This document shows, piece after piece, positions 17,034 to 24,609 of a DNA stretch of 64,000 nucleotides; within the stretch, counting starts at the first letter, position 1; every line of letters starts with the position of its first letter. Origin of the DNA: Kitasatospora sp. GP82 (GTDB taxonomy: Bacteria; Actinomycetota; Actinomycetes; Streptomycetales; Streptomycetaceae); assembly GCF_029892105.1 (NCBI RefSeq), contig NZ_JARZAJ010000005.1, positions 1-64,000 of the forward strand, written 5' to 3'. The notes under the pieces were generated by a model, which did no database searches, was not told where the DNA came from, and saw nothing but the letters and a program-made list of their open reading frames with translations. The translations under genes were made by a program, and so were the position numbers.

Positions 17034-18095
17034 TCATCGGGCTCGCTCCCCCATCAGGTTGGCCGCTCCCGCGTCGAGCAGCCGGGCGGCTAGGGCACGG
17101 CCGAGGGCCGTCGCCTGCCGCTCGGCCGTCTCGTCGAGGACGAGCGGACCGTTGGCGGTCATTCTCAGCAGGGTGGCGCCGTCGGCGGTGCCGACCACGC
17201 CCTCCAGCAGCAGTTCGGCAGTGATTTCTTCCGGCCCTGCGGCGGGGCTCCAGGTCGCGAGTGCGGCGACCGGGGCGGAGCAGCCGGCTTCCAGGGTCGC
17301 CAGCAGGGCGCGCTCGGCGACCACGGCGGCCCGGGTGGGGGCATGGTCGAGCGCGCCGAGGACGGCGGCCAGGGCCGGGTCCACGCACTCGATGGCGAGG
17401 GCGCCCTGGCCGGGGGCCGGGACCATCAGCCCGGTGTCGAGGTGCTCGGTGATCTCGCCTGCGCGGCCGAGGCGGTTGAGCCCGGCGGTGGCGAGCACCA
17501 CGGCATCCAGTGCGCCGTCGGCGACGAAGCCGATCCGGGTGTCCACATTGCCGCGGATCGGGACGGTCTCCAGCGCTGCGCCGCGGGCTGCGGCCCAGGC
17601 GTTGAGCTGGGCCATCCGGCGCGGGGAGCCGGTGCCGATGCGGGCGGTGCGGCCGGCGAGCTTCTCGACCAGTTCGGCCAGGCCCAGGCCGTCGCGGGCC
17701 ACCAGGGCGTCGCGGACGTCCTCGCGCTCGGGAACGGCCGCGAGGATCAGGCCCTCGGGAGCCGCGGTGGGCAGGTCCTTGAGCGAGTGCACGGCGAAGT
17801 CGATCCGGCCCTCCAGGAGGGCGTCGCGCAGGGCGGAGACGAAGACGCCGGTGCCGCCGATCTGGGCGAGCGACTCGCGCGAGGTGTCGCCGTAGGTGGT
17901 GATCTCGACCAGCTCCACGGGGCGCCCGGTGATCCGGGTCACCTCGCGGGCGACCATGCCGGACTGGGCCATGGCGAGGGCGCTGCGGCGGGTGCCGAGG
18001 CGCAGTGGCTGCGTCGACTCGCCCTGAGTGGTACTCAGTTGACCATTCATGAGGTGATCGTCCCGGTCGTGCTGATGGGCTGGCTTGGGGTTCAT
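17034..18095 (-). CDS. hemC: Hydroxymethylbilane synthase (porphobilinogen deaminase)
   Basis: The product of 353 residues polymerises four porphobilinogen units. It shows LRLGTRRSALAMAQS at the N-terminus, DFAVHSLKDLPT, the basic loop RIGTGSPRRMAQLNA, and LEAGCSAPVA, whose cysteine carries the dipyrromethane cofactor. I chose the ATG at 18095 because it overlaps the hemA stop as ATGA and has GGAG seven bases before it. A second in-frame ATG at 18050 would remove 15 non-conserved residues. The gene is the third of rex-hemA-hemC-hemD. Confidence 0.95.
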   Translation of the reverse strand: MNPKPAHQHDRDDHLMNGQLSTTQGESTQPLRLGTRRSALAMAQSGMVAREVTRITGRPVELVEITTYGDTSRESLAQIGGTGVFVSALRDALLEGRIDFAVHSLKDLPTAAPEGLILAAVPEREDVRDALVARDGLGLAELVEKLAGRTARIGTGSPRRMAQLNAWAAARGAALETVPIRGNVDTRIGFVADGALDAVVLATAGLNRLGRAGEITEHLDTGLMVPAPGQGALAIECVDPALAAVLGALDHAPTRAAVVAERALLATLEAGCSAPVAALATWSPAAGPEEITAELLLEGVVGTADGATLLRMTANGPLVLDETAERQATALGRALAARLLDAGAANLMGERAR

Positions 18096-19555
18096 CTTGG
18101 CGCTCCGTCGGACGGAGTGATGCCGGCCTGTGCGGCGGCGATGCCGCCTGCCGGGACACTGGCTCCGGCCTGCGTCCCGATCGGGGTGCCGGAGACAGCG
18201 TGCACCGCCGCCGGGTCCAGGTCGAACAGCTCGCGCAGTGCGTCGGCGTAGCCGGCGCCGCCGGGCTCGGCGGCAAGCTGCTTGACCCGTACGGTCGGTG
18301 CGTGCAGCAGCTTGTCCACCACGCGGCGCACCGACTGCGCGATCTCGGCGCGGGAGCGATCGTCCAGATCGGGCAACCTGGCGTCCAGGCGGGCGAGTTC
18401 GCTGCTCACCACGTCGGAGGCCATGGCCCGCAGGGCGACCACGGTGGGGGCGATCCGGGCGGCGCGCTGGGCGGCACCGAAAGCGGTCACCTCGTCGGAG
18501 ACGATGGTGGTGACGGCGTTCACGTCCCCCGCGCCGGGAGTGGCGGCGTGGGCGTGGGAGAGGCTCTCCAGGTCGACCAGCAGGGCGCCGGGCAGTTCGT
18601 GCACCGCGTGGTCCACGTCGCGCGGCATGGCCAGGTCGAGGAAGGCCAGCGGGCCTCTCCCTATGGCTCCGCTCGCCTCCGGGCGCTCGCACCCGGCGCC
18701 GACACTCCTCGCTCCGGCACCGGCGCGCCCTTCGGCTCGCTTGCTGCGGCGGGCGGCGACGGCGGCCTCGACCACGGCGGCCGGGATGACCACCCCGGCG
18801 GCGCCGGTGCAGGAGATCACCAGATCGACGTCGGCCAGCGCCTCGGGCACCTTGGCGAAGTCCAGGGTGCGGGCACCGAGGTTGGCGGCCAGGCGCTCGG
18901 CGCGCTCGGGGGTGCGGTTGGCGATCACGAGGTCGGTGACTCCGGCCCGCACCAGGGTGGCGGCGGCCAGCGAACTCATCGAGCCCGCACCGACCACCAG
19001 GGCCCGCTTGCCCGCGATCTCACCGGCACCCGCGGCGATCTGCTCCAGACCGAAGGTGACCAGCGACTGCCCGGCCTTGTCGATGCCGGTCTCGCTGTGG
19101 GCGCGCTTGCCGACCCGCAGGGCCTGCTGGAACAGCTCGTTGAGGCCGCGCCCCGCGGTGTGCTCCTCCTGGGCGCGGGCCAGCGCGTCACGAAGCTGGC
19201 CGAGGATCTGACCCTCGCCGACGACCATCGAGTCCAGGCCGCAGGCCACCGAGAAGAGGTGGTGGACTGCGCGGTCCTCGTAGTGGACGTACAGGTGGGC
19301 GGTCAGCTCGTCCAGGTCCACGCCGCTGTGGTGGGCAAGCAGCAGGGAGAGCTCGGCGACACCGGCGTGGAACTTGTCCACGTCCGCGTAGAGCTCGATC
19401 CGGTTGCAGGTGTTGACCAGGGCGGCCTCGCCGACCGTCGCGGACGCGGCGGCGTCGTGCAGCAGCCGGGTGGGGACGTCACCGGTGAGCGCGGCGCGCT
19501 CCAGCACCCCGACCGGGGCCGTCCGGTGGCTCAGCCCAACGACGAGAAGACTCAT
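18092..19555 (-). CDS. hemA: Glutamyl-tRNA reductase
   Basis: The 487-residue enzyme makes glutamate-1-semialdehyde from glutamyl-tRNA, the first committed step of haem synthesis. Cys50 in NTCNRIELY is the nucleophile. The substrate segment VGEGQILGQLRDA, the NADPH loop VVGAGSMSSLAA and the C-terminal dimerisation helix around LLHAPTVRVKQLA are intact. It is longer than usual because of a 31-residue insert at 271-301 of odd composition and codon use. The insert falls between the nucleotide-binding domain strand and the conserved LAFLDLAMPRDVD. The ATG follows AAGGGGCGAGC, 64 bases after rex. Confidence 0.97.
   Translation of the reverse strand: MSLLVVGLSHRTAPVGVLERAALTGDVPTRLLHDAAASATVGEAALVNTCNRIELYADVDKFHAGVAELSLLLAHHSGVDLDELTAHLYVHYEDRAVHHLFSVACGLDSMVVGEGQILGQLRDALARAQEEHTAGRGLNELFQQALRVGKRAHSETGIDKAGQSLVTFGLEQIAAGAGEIAGKRALVVGAGSMSSLAAATLVRAGVTDLVIANRTPERAERLAANLGARTLDFAKVPEALADVDLVISCTGAAGVVIPAAVVEAAVAARRSKRAEGRAGAGARSVGAGCERPEASGAIGRGPLAFLDLAMPRDVDHAVHELPGALLVDLESLSHAHAATPGAGDVNAVTTIVSDEVTAFGAAQRAARIAPTVVALRAMASDVVSSELARLDARLPDLDDRSRAEIAQSVRRVVDKLLHAPTVRVKQLAAEPGGAGYADALRELFDLDPAAVHAVSGTPIGTQAGASVPAGGIAAAQAGITPSDGAPR
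18653..18745 (-). repeat. 93-base palindrome-rich insert inside hemA
   Basis: This in-frame segment encodes about 31 residues (271-301 of HemA) that conserved glutamyl-tRNA reductases lack at this point. It is made of repeated GGAGCG/GAGCGC-like palindromes. It uses codons that are rare in the surrounding genes, including ATA, AGA, AGG and AGT. A related GAGCGGAGCGAGC element lies in the hemC-hemD spacer at 16961-17033. It looks like a short mobile or repetitive palindromic element fixed inside the gene. Confidence 0.65.
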
Positions 19556-19619
19556 GCTCGCCCCTTGTGCATGCGAGTGCCACGGCTGTTGATGGCGCTG
19601 CCACGGGTGTCCACGCCGC

Positions 19620-20534
19620 TCATGCCGGCATCACCGCGGAGAGGTCGCCGTCGGCGCCCTTGGCGGCTGCCTTGCCGCTCTTGGCGGGCTCCGACTTGTC
19701 CGTACGGTCGGGCCGCTCGGCCTGGCCGCTGCGTTCGGCCTTGGCGGAACCGCTCGCGGCGCGGCGGAGCTTGGCCGCGGCGGCGCGCACCGGGCCGGGG
19801 GCCCGGTCCAGCACGGAATCGCTGTGCGAGGGCTCCTCGCCGGCCTTGCGCTGCTCGTGGAAGGCCAGGATCTGGAGCTCTATGGAGAGGTCCACCTTGC
19901 GCACGTCCACGCCGTCCGGGACGGTCAGCACGGTCGGCGCGAAGTTCAGGATGCTGGTGACACCCGCCTCGACCAGCCGGTCGCAGACCTGCTGGGCGGC
20001 ACCCGGCGGGGTGGTGATCACACCGATGGAGACCTGCTGGCTCTCCACGATGGCTTCGAGTTCGTCCATGTGCCGCACCGGCAGCCCGGCGGCGCTGCTC
20101 CCCACCACGGTCGGGTCGGCGTCCAGCAGGGCCGCCACCCGGAACCCACGGGAGGCGAAGCCGCCGTAGTTGGCGAGGGCGTGACCCAGGTTTCCGATAC
20201 CGACGATGACGACCGGCCAGTCCTGGGTGAGGCCCAGCTCACGGGAGATCTGGTAGACGAGGTACTCGACGTCGTAGCCGACCCCGCGGGTGCCGTACGA
20301 GCCGAGGTAGGAGAAGTCCTTGCGCAGCTTGGCCGAGTTGACCCCGGCGGCGGCGGCCAGCTCCTCGGAGGAGACGGTCGGCACCGAACGCTCGGAGAGC
20401 GCGGTCAGCGCCCGCAGATAGAGCGGGAGCCTGGCGACCGTCGCCTCCGGGATACCCCGGGCACGCGAGGGTCGGCGCGCGGCGCCCTGGTCGGGCGTCT
20501 GCGAACTGCTCTGGGTGGATCGGCCGATTGCCAC
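19620..20534 (-). CDS. rex: Redox-sensing transcriptional repressor Rex
   Basis: The product of 304 residues begins with a winged helix (ATVARLPLYLRALTAL, then LRKDFSYLGSYGTRGVGYDV). A Rossmann domain with VVIVGIGNLGHALANYGGF follows, and a domain-swapped helix near SIELQILAFHEQR. Rex binds its operator when NADH is low and leaves it when NADH rises, so it reads NADH/NAD+ ratio. The last 60 or so residues form an Ala/Lys/Glu-rich tail that many homologues lack. The GTG at 20534 follows AGGAG. The gene heads the hemACD operon and has a Rex operator directly upstream. Confidence 0.97.
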   Translation of the reverse strand: MAIGRSTQSSSQTPDQGAARRPSRARGIPEATVARLPLYLRALTALSERSVPTVSSEELAAAAGVNSAKLRKDFSYLGSYGTRGVGYDVEYLVYQISRELGLTQDWPVVIVGIGNLGHALANYGGFASRGFRVAALLDADPTVVGSSAAGLPVRHMDELEAIVESQQVSIGVITTPPGAAQQVCDRLVEAGVTSILNFAPTVLTVPDGVDVRKVDLSIELQILAFHEQRKAGEEPSHSDSVLDRAPGPVRAAAAKLRRAASGSAKAERSGQAERPDRTDKSEPAKSGKAAAKGADGDLSAVMPA

Positions 20535-20581
20535 GGTGCTCCTGTGGGTGAAGCTGGGCTTTGGCAGCCAGGCTATGCGTT

Positions 20582-20597
20582 TGTGAACGTGTGCACA
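20582..20597 (-). promoter_or_regulatory. Rex operator (ROP)
   Basis: TGTGAACGTGTGCACA matches the ROP consensus TGTGAAC-N3-TTCACA at 12 of the 13 fixed positions. It lies 48 bases upstream of the rex GTG, between rex and the exonuclease gene. In Streptomyces coelicolor Rex is known to regulate its own rex-hemACD operon through such a site, so the same feedback is expected here. Confidence 0.85.
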
Positions 20598-20635
20598 AAG
20601 ATGGTGTCCGATTTGTCCCCGCACAGTGACGCGCA

Positions 20636-21364
20636 TCACGCCGGACATCGCTCACCGCCCAGGGCCGTGAGGACCAGACCCGGCGACTCCCCACCCAGCG
20701 GCCACGGGCCGAACGGCGCTTCCCTGAGGATCAGCGGCACCTGCTCCGCACGGCGGCGCGACAGCGCCTGCTTCAGCCTCGGCCACGGCACCCCGGCAGC
20801 CTCGCGCAGCGGTCCGGCCCATTCGGTGAGAGCACAGGACGGCGTACGGATGCAGTGACGCAGCAGGTCGGCGGTGGCTCGGGCGTCGCCGAGGGCGGAG
20901 TGTGCCGGGTACCAGCCCAGGCCCGCCGCCTCCACGCAGGCGGCGAGGCCGTGGCCGGCCGCGTTCGGGAGGTGGCCGCGGGCCAGGCTCATGGTGCAGA
21001 GCAGGGGTACCGGCGGCAGCGAGACGCCGATCCGGGCGAACTCGCGCTCCAGGAAGGCCTGGTCGCAGCTCACGTGGTGGCCGACCAGCACGCGCCCGGC
21101 CAGCAGCTCCAGCAGGTACGGGGCGACCTCGCGAAAACGGGGGGCACCGGCCACGTCGTCCTGACTGATGTGGTGCACATGGGTCGGGCCGACCGGACCC
21201 ACCGGGTCTATCAGGGTGGAGAACTCGCCCTCGACGCGGAGCTGCCGGTCGAGCAGCACCACGGCGACCTCCACCACCCGGTGGCGCCAAGGGCTGCGGC
21301 CGGTGGCCTCGACGTCGACCACGGCATAACCGCACCTCCCGGGGGCCTGTCGGCCGAGAAGCAT
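20636..21364 (-). CDS. DEDDh 3'-5' exonuclease domain protein (DnaQ-like)
   Basis: The 242-residue protein has the DnaQ-like exonuclease core. Motif I is YAVVDVEATG, with the acidic pair. Motif II is near LAGRVLVGHHVSCDQAFLERE, and motif III is H-S-A-L-G-D-A-R-A-T. The histidine class is DEDDh. Such proteins trim DNA or RNA 3' ends and may serve in repair or proofreading. The ATG follows GAGGAGAGCTCGC. It is upstream of rex on the same strand, with the Rex operator after its stop. Confidence 0.9.
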   Translation of the reverse strand: MLLGRQAPGRCGYAVVDVEATGRSPWRHRVVEVAVVLLDRQLRVEGEFSTLIDPVGPVGPTHVHHISQDDVAGAPRFREVAPYLLELLAGRVLVGHHVSCDQAFLEREFARIGVSLPPVPLLCTMSLARGHLPNAAGHGLAACVEAAGLGWYPAHSALGDARATADLLRHCIRTPSCALTEWAGPLREAAGVPWPRLKQALSRRRAEQVPLILREAPFGPWPLGGESPGLVLTALGGERCPA

Positions 21365-21494
21365 GCGAGCTCTCCTCCGTCTTCAGCCCCCGACGGACAA
21401 AACCACTCGATCGTAAGCCGACAAAACGAGTTGGTCATATGACGATCTCCATTTTGCCAGCCACGCACCGCCTCGGAGTCGCAACGGACCCGAA

Positions 21495-21519
21495 CATGCA
21501 CTGTCCAGGGGCCGGGGCT
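21495..21519. repeat. Dispersed CATGCACTGTCC-type repeat (copy 1 of 3)
   Basis: CATGCACTGTCCAGGGGCCG lies in the gap before the glutaredoxin-like gene's stop. Close copies occur at 25909 and 35711, always between genes. The copy at 35711 has a full inverted partner and makes a terminator-like hairpin. Confidence 0.6.
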
Positions 21520-21543
21520 GGCGGCGCGCGGCCCCGTGCCGGC

Positions 21544-21828
21544 TCAGGTGGTGAGGGCGGTGCGGAGGCGGCGTTCGTCCACGCGCCAGAAGTCGTGCTG
21601 GCGGCCGTCGATGAGGGTGACGGGGATCTGCTCCCAGTACTTGCGGTAGAGGCCCTCGTCCTTCGTGATGTCCTTCTCCTCGAAGGCGGCGCCCAGTTCG
21701 CCGGTGATCTTGAGGATCGTCTCGCGGGCGTCGTCGCACAGATGGCAGTCGGGCTTGCCGATCAGGGTGACGGTACGGTCGGCCGGGTTCTTCGGGGCAC
21801 GTCGCAGCAGTGGGCTCACCCGGCCCAT
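21544..21828 (-). CDS. Glutaredoxin-like thioredoxin-fold protein
   Basis: The product of 94 residues contains VTLIGKPDCHLCDDARETI, a thioredoxin-fold strand followed by a C-x-x-C active site (CHLC). The cis-proline follows in EQIPVTLIDGRQHDFW. It belongs to the glutaredoxin family of short actinobacterial proteins and probably carries out thiol-disulphide exchange in the cytoplasm. The ATG at 21828 has GGGAG seven bases before it. It is divergent from the HAD hydrolase gene. Confidence 0.9.
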   Translation of the reverse strand: MGRVSPLLRRAPKNPADRTVTLIGKPDCHLCDDARETILKITGELGAAFEEKDITKDEGLYRKYWEQIPVTLIDGRQHDFWRVDERRLRTALTT

Positions 21829-21962
21829 TGTGCTCCCGCGCCCCGCCGGGAGGGCAACTCCGTGCCTGTTTCCGGGAGGCGATACGGCAGATGTGCGGAG
21901 TTAACCCCGCCTGCACACCGCAGTCACAGGGAGAAGCGACCCGGCTGACTATGCTCGGTGGC

Positions 21963-22940
21963 ATGGCCGCGCTTCGAAGGCTCCACCAGGCAGGGCGTAC
22001 CTCCACCGAGCGGACCGCACTGGCGGGCGAGGCCGCCGCCGACGCGGCAGCCGCCGACCTCAACCGGCGGGCCGTCGCCCCGGGAGAGGGCAGAGGCGCG
22101 ACCGGGGAGCCGAAGCGGCCCAGGCCGCCCAAGGCTCCCGTCGAGGACCACACCCCGACCCCGGGCGATCCGCAGGCCGCCGCCTTCTTCGACTGCGACA
22201 ACACCATCCTGCGCGGTGCCGCGATCTTCTATCTGGGCCTCGGCCTGTACCGGCGCAGGTTCTTCACCCGGCGCGACGTGGCTCGCTTCGCCTGGCAGCA
22301 GGCGTGGTTCCGGCTGCACGGCACCGAGGACCCGACCCATATCTCGGACGCCCAGGACACCGCCCTCGCCCTGGTCGCCGGGATGCACACGGCCGACCTG
22401 GAGCAGATCTGCGAGGAGATCTTCGAGCCGGTCATCGCGGAGAAGATCTGGCCGGGCACCCGCGCGCTGGTGCAGATGCACCTGGACGCCGGCCAGCAGG
22501 TCTGGCTGGTCACCGCCGCCCCGCAGGAGGTGGCCCGGATCATCGCCCGGCGCCTCGGTATGACCGGCGCGCTGGGCACGGTCGCCGAGACCGTGGACGG
22601 CGTCTACACCGGCCGCCTGGTGGGCGGTCTGCTGCACGGACCGGCCAAGGCGGCGGCGGTCGGCGCGCTGGCCCGCCGCGAGGGTCTCGACCTGGCCCGC
22701 TGCGCGGCGTTCAGCGACTCGGCCAACGACATCCCGATGCTGACCCTGGTCGGCCACCCGTACGTGGTGAACCCGGACGCCGCGCTGCTCAGGCACGCCC
22801 GCGCCAGGGGCTGGCGGGTAAGGGACTTCAGGCGCGGCCGCCGCGCGGCTCGGATCGGCCTCCCGGCCGCCGCCGGGCTCGGCGTACTGGCGGGCGCGGC
22901 CGCCGCAGCCGTCGCCGTCCGGCGCAAGCAGCGCGCCTGA
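21963..22940 (+). CDS. HAD-IB family hydrolase with C-terminal hydrophobic tail
   Basis: The 325-residue product has a long charged N-terminal region and then the HAD core. Motif I is FFDCDNTIL (D-x-D-x-T), motif II VTAAP, the lysine lies in GPAKAAAVGAL, and motif IV is FSDSANDIPML. This is the phosphoserine-phosphatase-like IB subgroup. A hydrophobic Ala/Gly-rich segment ends the protein (GLPAAAGLGVLAGAAAAAVA), followed by RRKQRA, so it may be membrane-anchored by its C-terminus. An in-frame ATG at 21951 is an alternative start. It lies directly upstream of bldN. Confidence 0.88.
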   Translation: MAALRRLHQAGRTSTERTALAGEAAADAAAADLNRRAVAPGEGRGATGEPKRPRPPKAPVEDHTPTPGDPQAAAFFDCDNTILRGAAIFYLGLGLYRRRFFTRRDVARFAWQQAWFRLHGTEDPTHISDAQDTALALVAGMHTADLEQICEEIFEPVIAEKIWPGTRALVQMHLDAGQQVWLVTAAPQEVARIIARRLGMTGALGTVAETVDGVYTGRLVGGLLHGPAKAAAVGALARREGLDLARCAAFSDSANDIPMLTLVGHPYVVNPDAALLRHARARGWRVRDFRRGRRAARIGLPAAAGLGVLAGAAAAAVAVRRKQRA

Positions 22941-23447
22941 GGAACGGGCCCCGACGACACCTGAGTGTGACGCTCCGTCAGCACGGCGACGGCCAGGTCC
23001 CCTCCGGAGTGTCACCCCCAGGCGTCATCCTGAGAGTTCGCACGTCCGGGCGGTCACGCTTACGGGCGAACTCCGGTCACCCACCGCAGCCTTCGATCGG
23101 GTTCGGACGTGACCGGATCCGATCGTTCGACGACTTGGGAAAGTCTGGGATTGCTGGAGCCGAAGGCAGGGAAACCCCGTCCGCCGCCGCCAAATCGGTC
23201 ACGTCATGCGCACGGTCGATCACATTGAGCCGGATGGCTGACGGCACGTCCGGTCACTTCCAGCTGAATATGCATGAGAAGCGGATCTCAAACGACCACT
23301 TCGACCACAGGGTGTAGCTGTCATTGCACAAAGCGTTATTCTCTCCTGGATGCACGCCACCCACGCGTCCCCGTGACGGGGGCCCCGGGAGCGTGCGCTC
23401 CGCGCAGGCGGAGGTGATCCGTCCACAGTTCTGCCTCTGGGAGTCCC
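22941..23447 (+). promoter_or_regulatory. Long upstream region of bldN
   Basis: These 507 bases contain no convincing gene. A BldD-like box, GTGACGCTCCGTCAG at 22967-22981, fits 8 of 9 fixed positions of the recalled consensus nTnACnC(A/T)GnGTnAn. It sits far from the bldN start, just after the HAD gene. A second perfect half-site, GTCACGCT, lies near 23056. bldN is a known BldD target in S. coelicolor, so such sites are expected, but the distance makes these only candidates. Confidence 0.35.
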
Positions 23448-24350
23448 GTGTACCCACCCGTCCGGAACGACGCGCCTGCCACCTCCTGCCCGTCGTCCGC
23501 CCCCCTGCGCCCCGGCCTCGACCGCGGCACCGATACACACGGCAGGCAGAGCAGGCACAGCAGGCACCTCGATCAACTCTGGGCCGCGATCCGCGAGTTC
23601 GAGCACTATCTGCCCCAACCGGCGGCCGTCGGGCCCGCGTTGGCCACCTCGGCCGGAGCGGCCTTCGCCGCGCCCGCCCAGCGGCCCGGCATGCTGCTGC
23701 GCTCCACCACGACCAGCAGCCCCGGTACCCGCAGCCGCACCACCGTCGGCGGCACCAGCCGCAGCCGCACCAGGACGGCGCCCGCCCCCGGCATCGAGAC
23801 CGAGCACAACCCGATCATGGACCTGGTCGAACGGGCCCAGAACGGCGAGAGCGAGGCGTTCGGGCAGCTGTACGACCACTACGCCGACACCGTCTACCGG
23901 TACATCTACTACCGGGTCGGCAGCCGGGCCACCGCCGAGGACCTCACCAGCGAGACCTTCCTGCGCGCACTGCGCCGGATCGGCACCTTCACCTGGCAGG
24001 GCCGGGACTTCGGCGCCTGGCTGGTGACCATCGCCCGCAACCTGGTGGCCGACCACTTCAAGTCCAGCCGGTTCCGGCTCGAAGTCACCACCGGCGAGAT
24101 GCTCGACTCCAACGAGTGCGAGCGCAGCCCCGAGGACTCGGTGCTGGAGTCGCTCTCCAACGCCGCCCTGCTGGACGCCGTCCGACGGCTCAACCCGCAG
24201 CAGCAGGAGTGCGTCACGCTCCGTTTCCTGCAAGGGCTTTCGGTCGCGGAGACGGCCAGGATCATGGGCAAGAACGAGGGAGCCATCAAGACCCTCCAGT
24301 ACCGCGCGGTGCGCACGCTCGCCAGACTGCTGCCACCCGACGCGCGGTGA
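23448..24350 (+). CDS. bldN: ECF sigma factor BldN
   Basis: The product of 300 residues has a poorly conserved Ser/Arg/Pro-rich extension of about 120 residues. Region sigma-2 follows (MDLVERAQNGESEAFGQLYD through DFGAWLVTIARNLVADHF), then sigma-4 (LLDAVRRLNPQQQECVTLRF and GLSVAETARIMGKNEGAIKT). The core is nearly identical to BldN/AdsA. BldN is made as a proprotein in S. coelicolor and directs genes of aerial hyphae, among them chaplins and rsbN. The extension here is longer than the roughly 86 residues described there. The GTG at 23448 has GGGAG five bases before it. Confidence 0.96.
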   Translation: MYPPVRNDAPATSCPSSAPLRPGLDRGTDTHGRQSRHSRHLDQLWAAIREFEHYLPQPAAVGPALATSAGAAFAAPAQRPGMLLRSTTTSSPGTRSRTTVGGTSRSRTRTAPAPGIETEHNPIMDLVERAQNGESEAFGQLYDHYADTVYRYIYYRVGSRATAEDLTSETFLRALRRIGTFTWQGRDFGAWLVTIARNLVADHFKSSRFRLEVTTGEMLDSNECERSPEDSVLESLSNAALLDAVRRLNPQQQECVTLRFLQGLSVAETARIMGKNEGAIKTLQYRAVRTLARLLPPDAR

Positions 24351-24447
24351 CCCCCGCCGATTCATCCGGCATATCCGACCGACCGTCACCTTGGGTGCGG
24401 CGCTCCGGACACGTCCGGGTGAATGGGCGGTCACATGATCAGTCGCG

Positions 24448-24476
24448 CGTAACCGACTCCCGGCACTGCTCGTTGG
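24448..24476 (+). promoter_or_regulatory. Candidate BldN-dependent promoter of rsbN
   Basis: CGTAAC (24448-24453) and CGTTGG (24471-24476) are separated by 17 bases and match the BldN -35 and -10 elements at 11 of 12 positions as I recall the consensus. The -10 box lies 134 bases upstream of rsbN. In S. venezuelae rsbN is reported to be under BldN control, which would make a negative feedback loop. Confidence 0.6.
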
Positions 24477-24609
24477 CCAGCGTGCAAACCCCCACCGGGC
24501 CCACGGTCAAGCAAGTTCAGACCCCGTCACCCGTTGGAGTGGTTTTGGCCCGCCGCGGCAACCGTCCGGCAGGCCGGGGTGTCGACAACGACGAAGGGAG
24601 GTGTGGCCC

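Noticed and set aside
18092..18095. Frameshift between hemA and hemC
   Set aside because: The overlap is a normal ATGA stop-start arrangement and both products are complete.
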